A DNA stretch of 64,000 bases from Anaerolineae bacterium (GTDB lineage: Bacteria > Chloroflexota > Anaerolineae > Aggregatilineales > Phototrophicaceae): NCBI GenBank assembly GCA_020849765.1, contig JADLAY010000069.1, positions 124,001 through 188,000 on the forward strand, written 5' to 3'. How positions within the stretch are numbered: the first letter of the stretch is position 1; each line of letters begins with the position of its first letter. The notes under the pieces are model-generated. The model worked only from the letters and a program-made list of their open reading frames with translations, had not been told where the DNA came from and ran no database searches. The position numbers and the translations under genes were made by a program. Below are positions 34,411 through 42,097 of the stretch, piece after piece.

Positions 34411-34503
34411 AAGAGAGCATGTTTGCGATTGAAGTCGGCATTGGATGTGTGAACTTGGAAATTTGTGTAATCTCGATTCCTTAGTTCCCTCCGGAGGAAA
34501 CTC

Positions 34504-35040
34504 ATGGTTCAATCAGGCAGCGAAATCTTTAATCCACGTACAGGTCAGCGTACTATCTTTCTCCAAACTGCTGCCGATACGAACGGAAATCTCCTCCGTA
34601 CTGAGACTTTCCATCCACCCCACAGCCCTGCCGAACCAGAACATGTACATCCGTTCCAAGATAGTCGATGTGAAGTGATCTCTGGAACGCTCAAATTCTA
34701 TATCGGCGGGGTTGAGCGGACCGTCAGAACCGGCGAGGCGATCGACATTCCGCCGAAAGTTCCGCACTATTTCTGGAATGACAGTGACCTGGAGGCACAT
34801 GCTATCCAGGAGTTTCATCCAGCCCTCAAGAGCGAAGCTTTCTTTGACACCTATTTCGCACTTGCAAGAGAGGGAAAACTCAATGACAAGGGGCTTCCAA
34901 ATATACTGCAAATGGCAGTACTGCTTTTGGAATACGATCAGGTCATTCGAGTAACACAGCCGCCAAGATTCGCGCAACTAATCCTCATGTCCCTCGCACC
35001 ATTAGGGCGACTTCTCGGATACCGAGGAACTTACCCGTAG
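34504..35040 (+). CDS. Cupin-domain protein
   Basis: A 178-aa protein with one cupin_2 barrel. The metal-binding motif appears as EHVHPFQDSRCEVISG (two His and a Glu) and the second motif as IPPKVPHYFWN (His). A C-terminal helical region (LPNILQMAVLLLEYDQVI) extends the fold beyond a minimal cupin. A very strong GGAGGAAA ribosome site is present. Enzyme or sugar-binding roles are possible; the sequence does not decide. It ends 100 bp before the decayed ATPase remnant. Confidence 0.85.
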   Translation: MVQSGSEIFNPRTGQRTIFLQTAADTNGNLLRTETFHPPHSPAEPEHVHPFQDSRCEVISGTLKFYIGGVERTVRTGEAIDIPPKVPHYFWNDSDLEAHAIQEFHPALKSEAFFDTYFALAREGKLNDKGLPNILQMAVLLLEYDQVIRVTQPPRFAQLILMSLAPLGRLLGYRGTYP

Positions 35041-35141
35041 CATAACCCACGATAAATAGGCACAAGTAGCATTACAATCCGTTAGATATCAAACCCATGA
35101 TGAGTACAGCCACATTTAACCTTGAGCTTGATCTGCAACTA

Positions 35142-35268
35142 CGATGGCATTCTGCCTCCAGTGATATTTGTCGTGAGTAACTCGCTGAGATTGCGCAGGA
35201 CGCGGGTCAGGGGCGCTTCCGATGAGCGTCAGGAAACGGGCGAACTGACCGCCGCCAGAGCGATCTGA
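35142..35268 (+). pseudogene. Decayed 3' end of a copper ATPase gene
   Basis: A frame-shifted remnant: 35142-35163 corresponds to the GAMAFSSV stretch with a frame error. From 35164 the frame is open (IFVVSNSLRLRRTRVRG) through 18 more residues to TGA at 35266. The VVSNSLRLR core and the terminator 20 bp later show that this is the true 3' end of a lost CopA-like gene, the second such remnant downstream of copA. Confidence 0.75.
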
Positions 35269-35287
35269 GCAAGACCTGAGCAGAATG

Positions 35288-35318
35288 AAAGCCATCGGGA
35301 CATCCCGGCGGCTTTTTT
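35288..35318 (+). terminator. Intrinsic terminator behind the ATPase remnant
   Basis: AAAGCC and GGCTTT flank an inner CGGG/CCCG stem with one mismatch and one wobble between them; TTTTTT follows. It was probably the terminator of the lost ATPase gene. Confidence 0.7.
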
Positions 35319-35386
35319 GTTGGATGGATGTGAGTGCGAAGGTTTTCGGTAAGGCTCTGTGGTCAGCCGCTTGTTGCAGTCAAGCG

Positions 35387-36508
35387 TCACGACGCAGCAG
35401 ACCGTATAGCCGAGTCGAGATCGTTCCAGAGATCGTCGGCATCTTCAATGCCAACGCTGAGTCGCAGCAGCGAGGGTGGCAGGTGTTCCTGCCCCGGGAT
35501 CGCTGCTCGACGCTCCATCGTCGATTCGACTGCTCCGAGACTGGTGGCATGGCGAACGAGCCTGACGTTTTGGCAGACACGATCGGCAAACTCAGCGCCG
35601 CCACGCAGATCGAACGAAATGATGGTGCCGAAGCCCTTGAGCACGCGTCTGGCAATCGCGTGCGTCGGATGCGAAGGCAAGCCGGGATAACGAACGCGAG
35701 AGACCAGCGGGTGCGCCTCAAGCCGCTCCGCAAGCATCATGGCCGTTTGCTGGGCCCGTTGTAAGCGCAGTGCGAGCGTTCTTGCGCCGCGGACAGCAAG
35801 AAATGCTTCAAGCGTTCCGGGGGTCGCGCCAGTCAACGTACGGGACTGCTTGAGGGCCTGCCAAAGTGCTTCATCCCTCGTCGTGGCGACACCTCCCAAT
35901 AGATCGGAATGGCCGCCAATGAACTTGGTGGCCGATTGCACGGACACCGTGGCGCCGAAGTCGAGCGGCTGCTGATTCAACGGTGTGGCGAAGGTGTTGT
36001 CCACAGCCAGGATCGCGCCGGGCTTGCGGGGTGCCGCGCAAATCGTCTCCAGATCCGCCACGGTGAGCAGTGGATTCGAGGGTGATTCGAGCCAGATCAG
36101 GTCAGCGACACCGCAAGCGCCAATCCAACCATCGGTATCGTCCAATGCCACGCGCTGCACTGACCAGCGCTGCCGTTCGGCGCCCGCGGCTGCCAGGCTC
36201 GCAACGCCTTGATAGCAATCGTCCGGCAGCACCACCACAGCACCCGCCGAAAGCTGATCGAACACTGCGGCAATGGCGGCCATGCCGGAGGAGAAGGCTA
36301 AGGCCCTCCCAGACTCAAGCCCGCCGACGATGTCTTCGAGCGCTTCCCAGGACGGAGTGCCGTCACCGCGCGCGTACTCACGTCCATTGCCGATGATGAA
36401 GTTCGAAGCAGGAATTGGTGGGACGTTCAGCGGAGCGCCAGGCTCGGATGCGCGGCCCGCCAAGACGAGCCACGATTCGAGTTTGATACCAGACGGAGAC
36501 TTTTCCAT
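35387..36508 (-). CDS. Cystathionine gamma-lyase/synthase-like PLP enzyme
   Basis: A 373-aa member of the Cys/Met metabolism PLP family (MetB, MetC, MGL group). The PLP lysine lies in SVQSATKFIGGHSDLLGG; the Asp binding the pyridine nitrogen is in ILAVDNTFATPLNQQP; SSGMAAIAAVFDQL binds phosphate; and the C-terminus has LLRLSVGIEDADDLWNDLD. It makes or cleaves cystathionine or a related thioether; the exact reaction cannot be told. ATG at 36508 with GAGGTG upstream is preferred over the longer frame to 36583. The gene has normal high GC. Confidence 0.88.
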   Translation of the reverse strand: MEKSPSGIKLESWLVLAGRASEPGAPLNVPPIPASNFIIGNGREYARGDGTPSWEALEDIVGGLESGRALAFSSGMAAIAAVFDQLSAGAVVVLPDDCYQGVASLAAAGAERQRWSVQRVALDDTDGWIGACGVADLIWLESPSNPLLTVADLETICAAPRKPGAILAVDNTFATPLNQQPLDFGATVSVQSATKFIGGHSDLLGGVATTRDEALWQALKQSRTLTGATPGTLEAFLAVRGARTLALRLQRAQQTAMMLAERLEAHPLVSRVRYPGLPSHPTHAIARRVLKGFGTIISFDLRGGAEFADRVCQNVRLVRHATSLGAVESTMERRAAIPGQEHLPPSLLRLSVGIEDADDLWNDLDSAIRSAAS

Positions 36509-36640
36509 GCTTTCGGGCACCTCGCGACAAGAAGGACTAGCGTGCGAAGCAAGTGGATGAAACGCGGATTCTATCCGCCTCAACTTCGCTCTTCAACCCG
36601 AAGAGAGTGAAAACCTGCCCACTGGAATGATCTACGAACA

Positions 36641-36946
36641 TCATTTGCGCCGCGCGCGGTGCGCCCAGCAAACTCTCGAATTGCGCTGTAAACACCCCTC
36701 ATGAGACTGGACGTTCTTGCAGCACAGGCGTGCAGCGACCGAGTCATATCGGGCTGCCTCCTTCTCTAATAGCTCCTCTGGCCCTTTCACGATGACGACA
36801 CTCCCGCGAGCTTCCACGGGCGAGAAGGTGACATTTGACACGGCAGATCGCCCGGCGTCAGCGTTACCGTATACAAAGGACGCAAGGCGAGATGGCTCTC
36901 CTTCAAAACTGACGATGCAACGCGCCTCCCGATCAAATTTCGCAGA
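36641..36946 (-). pseudogene. Possible decayed gene, no start codon
   Basis: An open frame of about 101 codons on the minus strand, preceded by an in-frame stop (TGA at 36947-36949). Its residues look protein-like (REARCIVSFEGEPSRLASFV, GSVVIVKGPEELLEKEAARY) and end cysteine-rich. The only start candidate is an internal GTG at 36841 that would remove the first third. No family recognised. It fills most of a 476-bp gap between two genes. Confidence 0.3.
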
Positions 36947-36984
36947 TCAGATAGTGCCGTGTTTTGCTGCACGAGGTGAATGAC

Positions 36985-37749
36985 ATGGCTTATTCAAAAA
37001 CATATGTGGATCTAGTTGAGCGATTTGGCCGGCGTGGATGCCCAATCTGCGGGCTGCTCTTGCACGACGAAAACCGGTTCCTCGATTCGCTGCTCTATGA
37101 GTTTGTGAACGATGGGGGCAGCCAGCAGACGTTCCGGTGCGGGCGCGGATACTGCAACCATCACAGTTGGCTGCTTGCGCATCAGTATGGTTACTCTTTG
37201 GGAGTATCGATCCTGTTCGAGGCCGCGCTCGATGGCGTGCTCGACATCCTCGAATCTGAGAATTCGACCCTGCAATTCTCACGGCTGGAAACAGCCGTCA
37301 GCGGTTGGTTCGGCGGTAAAAACGATACCCGACTGGCGGACAAGCTGGAGCCTGAGATCGCCTGTCCCGCTTGTGTCAGTCTGTGCAAGTCAGAGGCCCA
37401 GTATCTCGATACCTTCACGGAGTATTGGAGCGATAGCGCATTTCAGAGCGCCTACCAGCCGTCTCATGGATTGTGTCTACCCCACTTTCGGGATGTTCTG
37501 CGGCGGATGTCCGCGCCAAAAGAACGGGCTCAACTGGTTGAGATCCAACGCGCGAAATGGGAGAAACTGAAGGGCGAACTCGAACTGTTCCAACTGAAGA
37601 GTGCGCTGAACTATGTGGGCGATCCATTTGGCGCCGAGGCGGACTCCTGGAGACGTGCAGTCGCCAGTATGACCGGCGGCGAACACGCGCTCACCCATCT
37701 CACGCGGCCATCGTCGTCGAAGCAGCGTGGTTACCGGCAGGTCAAATAA
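36985..37749 (+). CDS. DUF6062 family cysteine-rich protein
   Basis: A 254-aa soluble protein of the DUF6062 type, seen in Chloroflexi, Firmicutes and archaea. Possible zinc ligands are CPICGLLLHDENRF, CGRGYCNHHSWLL, CPACVSLCKSEAQYLDTF and HGLCLPHFRDVLR, a repeated CPxC...CxxH layout. The C-terminus is Lys/Ser-rich. Function is unknown; DUF6062 genes often lie near sulfur or metal genes. Here a cystathionine-lyase-like gene sits on the other side of a short gap. A GAGGTG ribosome site precedes the ATG. Confidence 0.8.
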   Translation: MAYSKTYVDLVERFGRRGCPICGLLLHDENRFLDSLLYEFVNDGGSQQTFRCGRGYCNHHSWLLAHQYGYSLGVSILFEAALDGVLDILESENSTLQFSRLETAVSGWFGGKNDTRLADKLEPEIACPACVSLCKSEAQYLDTFTEYWSDSAFQSAYQPSHGLCLPHFRDVLRRMSAPKERAQLVEIQRAKWEKLKGELELFQLKSALNYVGDPFGAEADSWRRAVASMTGGEHALTHLTRPSSSKQRGYRQVK

Positions 37750-37773
37750 CCTTGAAGGCAAGTGCAGAGCACA

Positions 37774-37806
37774 ATAAAAGCCGTCGCGGTATCCGGCGGC
37801 TTTTAT
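37774..37806. terminator. Bidirectional intrinsic terminator
   Basis: A 13-bp stem, ATAAAAGCCGTCG against CGGCGGCTTTTAT (one G-U wobble), with a 7-nt loop. It has a poly-A side and a poly-T side and lies between convergent genes, so it should end both. Confidence 0.85.
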
Positions 37807-37825
37807 GCTATACGCTACGCGTAGT

Positions 37826-38527
37826 CTATGTCACGTATGTGTCGGTTGGCTCGTCAATGGCCGCCTCGAAGATCTTTTGCGCCACCTTTTCCGGACTATC
37901 ACCTTCCGGGAGGTCGTAAGCAGCGATGGCTCCAAACTGCAATGAGCCTTTGCTGAAATCGCTCGCCGTGTAATCCGGATACACGCTGATGACGCGAATA
38001 TTGTCGGGCGCCAATTCCAGACGTGCGGCAGCCGAAAGACTGTTGAGAGCGTGCTTCGTCGAGGTATAAGGCCCGACAGTGGGAAAAACCCGGGTTGTTG
38101 CCGATGAGCTGATGTTGATGATCAGCCCGCCGCCATGCTCGCGCATATGCGGAATGACGGCCCGCATCCCATAATAAGGCCCCAAGACGTTGAGGTCGAT
38201 CAGTTGCCGGTAGGCGTCAGCCGGGAAGTCGGCGATAGGACCAGCACCCCCAACGCCTGCATTGTTGACGAGGATGTCCACTCGCCCATAGGCCTCAATC
38301 GTCTTCGCCACCAGGGTTTGCACCGCATCTTCCTGCGTGACATCCGTTGGCACGGCGAGTGCTTCCCTTCCCTGGGACTGCAATTCACGAGCCAGTGCGT
38401 CCAGCTTATCCGCTGAGCGCGCAGCGAGCACCACCATCGCGCCATGCTCTGCAAACAGGCGCGCGGTGGCTCGTCCAATGCCCGTTGAAGCGCCCGTAAT
38501 GATGGTGACCTTTTCACGAATATCCAT
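37826..38527 (-). CDS. Short-chain dehydrogenase/reductase (SDR)
   Basis: A 233-aa classical SDR: nucleotide site TGASTGIGRATARLF, the NNAG block (LVNNAGVGGAGPIADF), catalytic Ser in INISSSATTRVF and YxxxK in YTSTKHALNSLS. An ATG at 38527 is used; a longer start at 38542 is possible. It is divergent from the MmyB-type regulator at 38703, a common arrangement of such regulators with a target SDR. The substrate is unknown. Confidence 0.92.
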   Translation of the reverse strand: MDIREKVTIITGASTGIGRATARLFAEHGAMVVLAARSADKLDALARELQSQGREALAVPTDVTQEDAVQTLVAKTIEAYGRVDILVNNAGVGGAGPIADFPADAYRQLIDLNVLGPYYGMRAVIPHMREHGGGLIINISSSATTRVFPTVGPYTSTKHALNSLSAAARLELAPDNIRVISVYPDYTASDFSKGSLQFGAIAAYDLPEGDSPEKVAQKIFEAAIDEPTDTYVT

Positions 38528-38702
38528 GCGTTGTCCATCCACCGTTTCTAGACTGACAAGTGCATCACGTTCACACGCTCCCAGGGGCCGTACGCGCCTT
38601 CTACCGTGTTCGTAATGCCCCTCAGTATGGTCTGGGCGCTGCGCTGTGAGCAGACTGCATCTATGGTAGGATTGCGAGTAGTAGGATAAGGGACTCAGGT
38701 CT

Positions 38703-39569
38703 ATGAGTGAAGAAGAACGTCGTCAAGCCCTCGGTGAGTTCCTTCGCACCCGTCGCGCTCGTCTTTCCCCTGCGGATGTAGGCTTACTGGGGAATGGACG
38801 ACGGCGAACACCGGGTCTCCGTCGCGAAGAAGTCGCCCTCTTGGCCAACATCGGCATCTCCTGGTATATCGCTCTCGAACAAGGGCGTGACGTTCACCCC
38901 TCCGAACAGGTTCTCGATAGCATCGCGCAAGCGCTCCAGCTCACCGCGGCGGAACGTCAGCACTTCCTGGTGCTCGCGGGCCACCGCTCGACAGTGGGAT
39001 CACCTGCTGAGGAAGAATCGGTAAACCCTGTACTTGAAAAGGCGGTGCAGGCGTTGAGTCCTCATCCCGCCTTTGTACTGGGTCGACGATTGGATGTCCT
39101 GGCCTGGAACCGGTCAGCAGCAGCCGTCTTGAACTATGGTCAGGTTGTCTCCGGCTTGCCGCACAATTTCATCTGGAGTCATTTCACAGATCCACTCGCC
39201 AGGGAAATCTACCCGGATTGGGAGACGTCCGCACAGTTGATGGTCGCGCATCTGCGCACCGAAAGCGCACGCTTTCCCGGAGATCCCTGGTTTGGTGAGA
39301 TGATTGAGAAACTTCAGGCAGCGAGTCATTTCTTTCGCCAGTGCTGGTCGCGCTATGACATCGATGGAACGGGCGAGGTAGATGGGCGGAAAGTCATGAA
39401 TCATCCCGCCTTGGGGTATCTAGAGTTTGATACGGTGACGCTGCTCGTGCCCACGCATCCTGGCACCAGGATGATCCTCTACCTCTCCTCACCTGCGACC
39501 CTATCCAGACTCGAGCAGCACCTTTCCCCTCCGGTTTCGGAGCTACTCTCAGAACCTGGGGCTGATTGA
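38703..39569 (+). CDS. XRE/MmyB-type transcription regulator
   Basis: A 288-aa regulator with an N-terminal HTH (GLRREEVALLANIGISWYIA, the typical MmyB start with LGEFLRTRRARLSP) and a C-terminal MmyB ligand domain (VLGRRLDVLAWNRSAAAVL, WSHFTDPLAREIYPDWE, HPALGYLEFDTVTLLVP). It differs from the AT-rich regulator at 32894 and has core-like codon use. It is divergent from the SDR gene, whose promoter it probably controls through a small-molecule signal. Confidence 0.93.
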   Translation: MSEEERRQALGEFLRTRRARLSPADVGLLGNGRRRTPGLRREEVALLANIGISWYIALEQGRDVHPSEQVLDSIAQALQLTAAERQHFLVLAGHRSTVGSPAEEESVNPVLEKAVQALSPHPAFVLGRRLDVLAWNRSAAAVLNYGQVVSGLPHNFIWSHFTDPLAREIYPDWETSAQLMVAHLRTESARFPGDPWFGEMIEKLQAASHFFRQCWSRYDIDGTGEVDGRKVMNHPALGYLEFDTVTLLVPTHPGTRMILYLSSPATLSRLEQHLSPPVSELLSEPGAD

Positions 39570-39623
39570 CGGGCACGGTGTTCGCGGCATTTCGCAGCCG
39601 CCGATAAGCCCGTTTGAGCTGGA

Positions 39624-40184
39624 CTATCGCCCCGCCAGCAGTGCGATCCCGATGATGAGCGGCGCGACATGGTGCAGTACCGGGAAGTACATGTTGCGTG
39701 GCGAAGCGAGGGTCAAGACAACCAGCCAGCCGAGGTTCCAGAGGATCGTCGCCCAGCCTGCCCAGGCGGCGACCAAGCCTGTTTGCAGCAATGCCGCGCC
39801 AAGAACCGCCTGCGCCAGAAATGCCAGCACGACGTGGAGCACAATCTGAGGGTAGATCCATTCGCGATTGTGGAGGTAGGTCATCTCGGCGACCAACACG
39901 ACCGCCGCGCCGAGGGCGTACGTCACCAGCGCCATGCGTGAGAGGATCGGTTCACCAGCAGTCCGGAGCATATCCTCCAGCAGCGCGAGGCCGAGAAGAT
40001 TGACCAGCAGTGCCGCGACGACGAAGCCCCGCTCCCATCGCAGATAGGCCGGAGTCTGCCCAATCGGCCACTTCCAGATCGCCCTGCCGGTGAACAGGAT
40101 GCCCCCGACGACGAAAATTGGGAAACAGGCAATCAGTAGGATGGCAGCGGTTTCGCGTTCGGATAAGAAAATCTGTCCGCCCAT
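39624..40184 (-). CDS. Hypothetical six-helix membrane protein
   Basis: A 186-aa protein with about five to six membrane segments (AAILLIACFPIFVVGGILF, GFVVAALLVNLLGLALL, MALVTYALGAAVVLVAEM, IVLHVVLAFLAQAVLGAAL, WATILWNLGWLVVLTLA and APLIIGIALLAG). No family recognised. It converges with the MmyB-type regulator gene. The 331-bp region beyond its start (40185-40515) has no gene; it carries the promoter of the next gene. Confidence 0.7.
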   Translation of the reverse strand: MGGQIFLSERETAAILLIACFPIFVVGGILFTGRAIWKWPIGQTPAYLRWERGFVVAALLVNLLGLALLEDMLRTAGEPILSRMALVTYALGAAVVLVAEMTYLHNREWIYPQIVLHVVLAFLAQAVLGAALLQTGLVAAWAGWATILWNLGWLVVLTLASPRNMYFPVLHHVAPLIIGIALLAGR

Positions 40185-40449
40185 ATTTTTGCGCCTTTCG
40201 ATTTAGCGCTGACGGTGCCGGAAATGTAGAAGATCCGGAACAGGTTGTCAAAAACCCGGTGATGCTGAAGGCGCAAGACCAGAACTGCCACGCTCCAACT
40301 TCAGGTGAATCAATTCTCTGAACGGATAAGCCTAATTCGCTGCGGCTTCTTATTGCCCAGGAGGTCCACTTCGCTGGGAAGTCATGGCTCCTTCATCCAG
40401 AATCGCACGCTGCGTACATATTGAACGCCATCCCTTAACGCGTCGTCAC

Positions 40450-40478
40450 TTGACTTCAGCGAACAAAAGTTCTACTAT
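40450..40478 (+). promoter_or_regulatory. Sigma-70 promoter of the BNR/MoaD operon
   Basis: TTGACT and TACTAT with exactly 17 bp spacing, 37 bp before the ATG. A GAGGGAG ribosome site follows. Confidence 0.65.
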
Positions 40479-40515
40479 ATGGCAACCTAATATATCTCTC
40501 GAGGGAGATGCGAAT

Positions 40516-41631
40516 ATGAGCGAAGTTCGTGTTCTCGTCGGCACACGCAAAGGCGCCTTCATTCTGCGGTCGGATGAGGGGCGCAAAGATTGGGCGGTGG
40601 AAGGGCCGCTCTTCCCCGGCTGGGAGATCTATCACATCACCGGCACGCCGAGTGATCCCAACCGGATTTACGCCTCACAGTCTGGTGGCTGGTTCGGGCA
40701 ATTGATCCAACGCTCCGACGACGGCGGCAAGACGTGGGAGACCGTCGGCAATGAGTTCGCCTACGATGGCGTGCCCGGCACCCATCAGTGGTATGACGGC
40801 ACGCAGCACCCATGGGAATTCAAGCGCGTCTGGCATCTCGAACCGTCGCCGACGGACGCGGACTCGGTTTATGCGGGTATCGAGGATGCGGCCCTGTTTC
40901 ACACTGATGATGGCGGCAAGACCTGGCACGAACTGCCTGGACTGCGCGACGTCAAAGGCAATCTGTGGCAGCCGGGCGCGGGCGGCATGTGTCTGCATAC
41001 CATTCTCCTCAGCCCCGATAATCCTAACCGCATCTTCGTCGCGATCTCCGCGGCGGGCGCCTTCCGCACCGATGATGGCGGCACGTCCTGGCGACCGGTC
41101 AACGAGGGGTTGCACTCAGACTATGAGCTGCCGGATGCGGCTGCCGAAGTGGGCCACTGCGTGCACAGCATCGCTCTGCATCCGTCGCGGCCGAACATAT
41201 TGTTCATGCAGAAGCACTGGGACGTGATGCGCTCGGATAACGCCGGTGAATCGTGGCACGAGGTCAGCGGCAACCTGCCGAGCGATTTTGGCTTCCCAAT
41301 CGCCGTTCATGCGCACGAACCGAATACGATTTACGTCGTGCCGATCACGAGCGACTCGCATCATTTCCCGCCGGATGGCAAGCTGCGCGTCTATCGCAGC
41401 CGGTCGGGTGGCGAGGAGTGGGAAGCGCTGACCAACGGGCTGCCGCAAAGCAACTGCTACGTCAACGTACTGCGCAACGCTCTGGCGGTCGATTCGCTGG
41501 ACTCGTGCGGTCTCTACTTCGGCACGACCGGCGGGCAAGTTTACGTCTCCTCCGATTCGGGCGATAATTGGATGCCGATCGTTCACGATCTCCCTGCCGT
41601 ATTGTCTGTCGAGGTGCAAGTACTGCCATGA
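40516..41631 (+). CDS. WD40/YVTN/BNR-repeat propeller protein
   Basis: A 371-aa cytoplasmic beta-propeller with repeated Asp-box-like motifs: SDDGGKTWETV, TDDGGKTWHELP, TDDGGTSWRPV, SDNAGESWHEV, SRSGGEEWEAL and SSDSGDNWMPIV. These BNR Asp boxes are found in sialidases but also in many non-enzymatic propellers. No catalytic Arg triad of sialidases is evident and no signal peptide is visible. It is translationally coupled (ATGA) to a MoaD-like gene, which suggests a shared role. Confidence 0.85.
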   Translation: MSEVRVLVGTRKGAFILRSDEGRKDWAVEGPLFPGWEIYHITGTPSDPNRIYASQSGGWFGQLIQRSDDGGKTWETVGNEFAYDGVPGTHQWYDGTQHPWEFKRVWHLEPSPTDADSVYAGIEDAALFHTDDGGKTWHELPGLRDVKGNLWQPGAGGMCLHTILLSPDNPNRIFVAISAAGAFRTDDGGTSWRPVNEGLHSDYELPDAAAEVGHCVHSIALHPSRPNILFMQKHWDVMRSDNAGESWHEVSGNLPSDFGFPIAVHAHEPNTIYVVPITSDSHHFPPDGKLRVYRSRSGGEEWEALTNGLPQSNCYVNVLRNALAVDSLDSCGLYFGTTGGQVYVSSDSGDNWMPIVHDLPAVLSVEVQVLP

Positions 41632-41924
41632 TCCGCGTAACGCTGCCCACACACCTGCGCACGCTGGCGAATGTGACCGGCCCGATTGAGCTTCAGATCG
41701 AAGAGCCGGTGACCCAGCGCGCGATCCTGGATGCGTTGGAGTCGGCGTATCCAATGCTGCGCGGCACCATTCGCGACATGGCGACCAAGGAGCGCCGCCC
41801 CTTCGTCCGCTTCTTTGCCTGCGGCGAGGATCTGTCTCATGAGTCAATCGACGCGGCGGTGCCCGCCGAGGTTGTGACGGGTGCGGAACCCTTCCGCGTC
41901 ATCGGCGCCATGGCGGGTGGATGA
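41628..41924 (+). CDS. MoaD/ThiS-like sulfur-carrier protein
   Basis: A 98-aa beta-grasp protein with MIRVTLPTHLRTLANVTG at the N-terminus and the expected C-terminal di-glycine (IGAMAGG), the form that is adenylated and thiocarboxylated by an E1-like enzyme. Family members give sulfur to molybdopterin, thiazole, cysteine or tRNA. Its start overlaps the propeller stop as ATGA. No MoeB/ThiF-like activator gene lies in the window. It is followed by a terminator. Confidence 0.85.
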   Translation: MIRVTLPTHLRTLANVTGPIELQIEEPVTQRAILDALESAYPMLRGTIRDMATKERRPFVRFFACGEDLSHESIDAAVPAEVVTGAEPFRVIGAMAGG

Positions 41925-41958
41925 TCTGATCTGGCTCTAAGTGAATAGCTGATCGAAA

Positions 41959-41997
41959 ACGAGTTGAATGACCATCGCGCCGTTCAACTCGTTTTTC
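41959..41997 (+). terminator. Intrinsic terminator
   Basis: ACGAGTTGAA pairs with TTCAACTCGT around a 14-nt loop and is followed by TTTTT. Confidence 0.8.
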
Positions 41998-42097
41998 ATG
42001 TTGGCGATCTGGTGCGATCAGCGTCCTCAGGCGGCCTGATTGCTCTGGGCTGCTGGCGTGGGTAGAATCTCTTCAACGCGTTGCAGATAGCGAATCC

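Noticed and set aside
38596..38620. Third possible fragment of the copA 3' end (GCCTTCTAC...CGTGTTCGT)
   Set aside because: Only about 18 bases agree and the translated frame does not keep the VVSNSLRLR core, unlike the fragments at 32703 and 35142.
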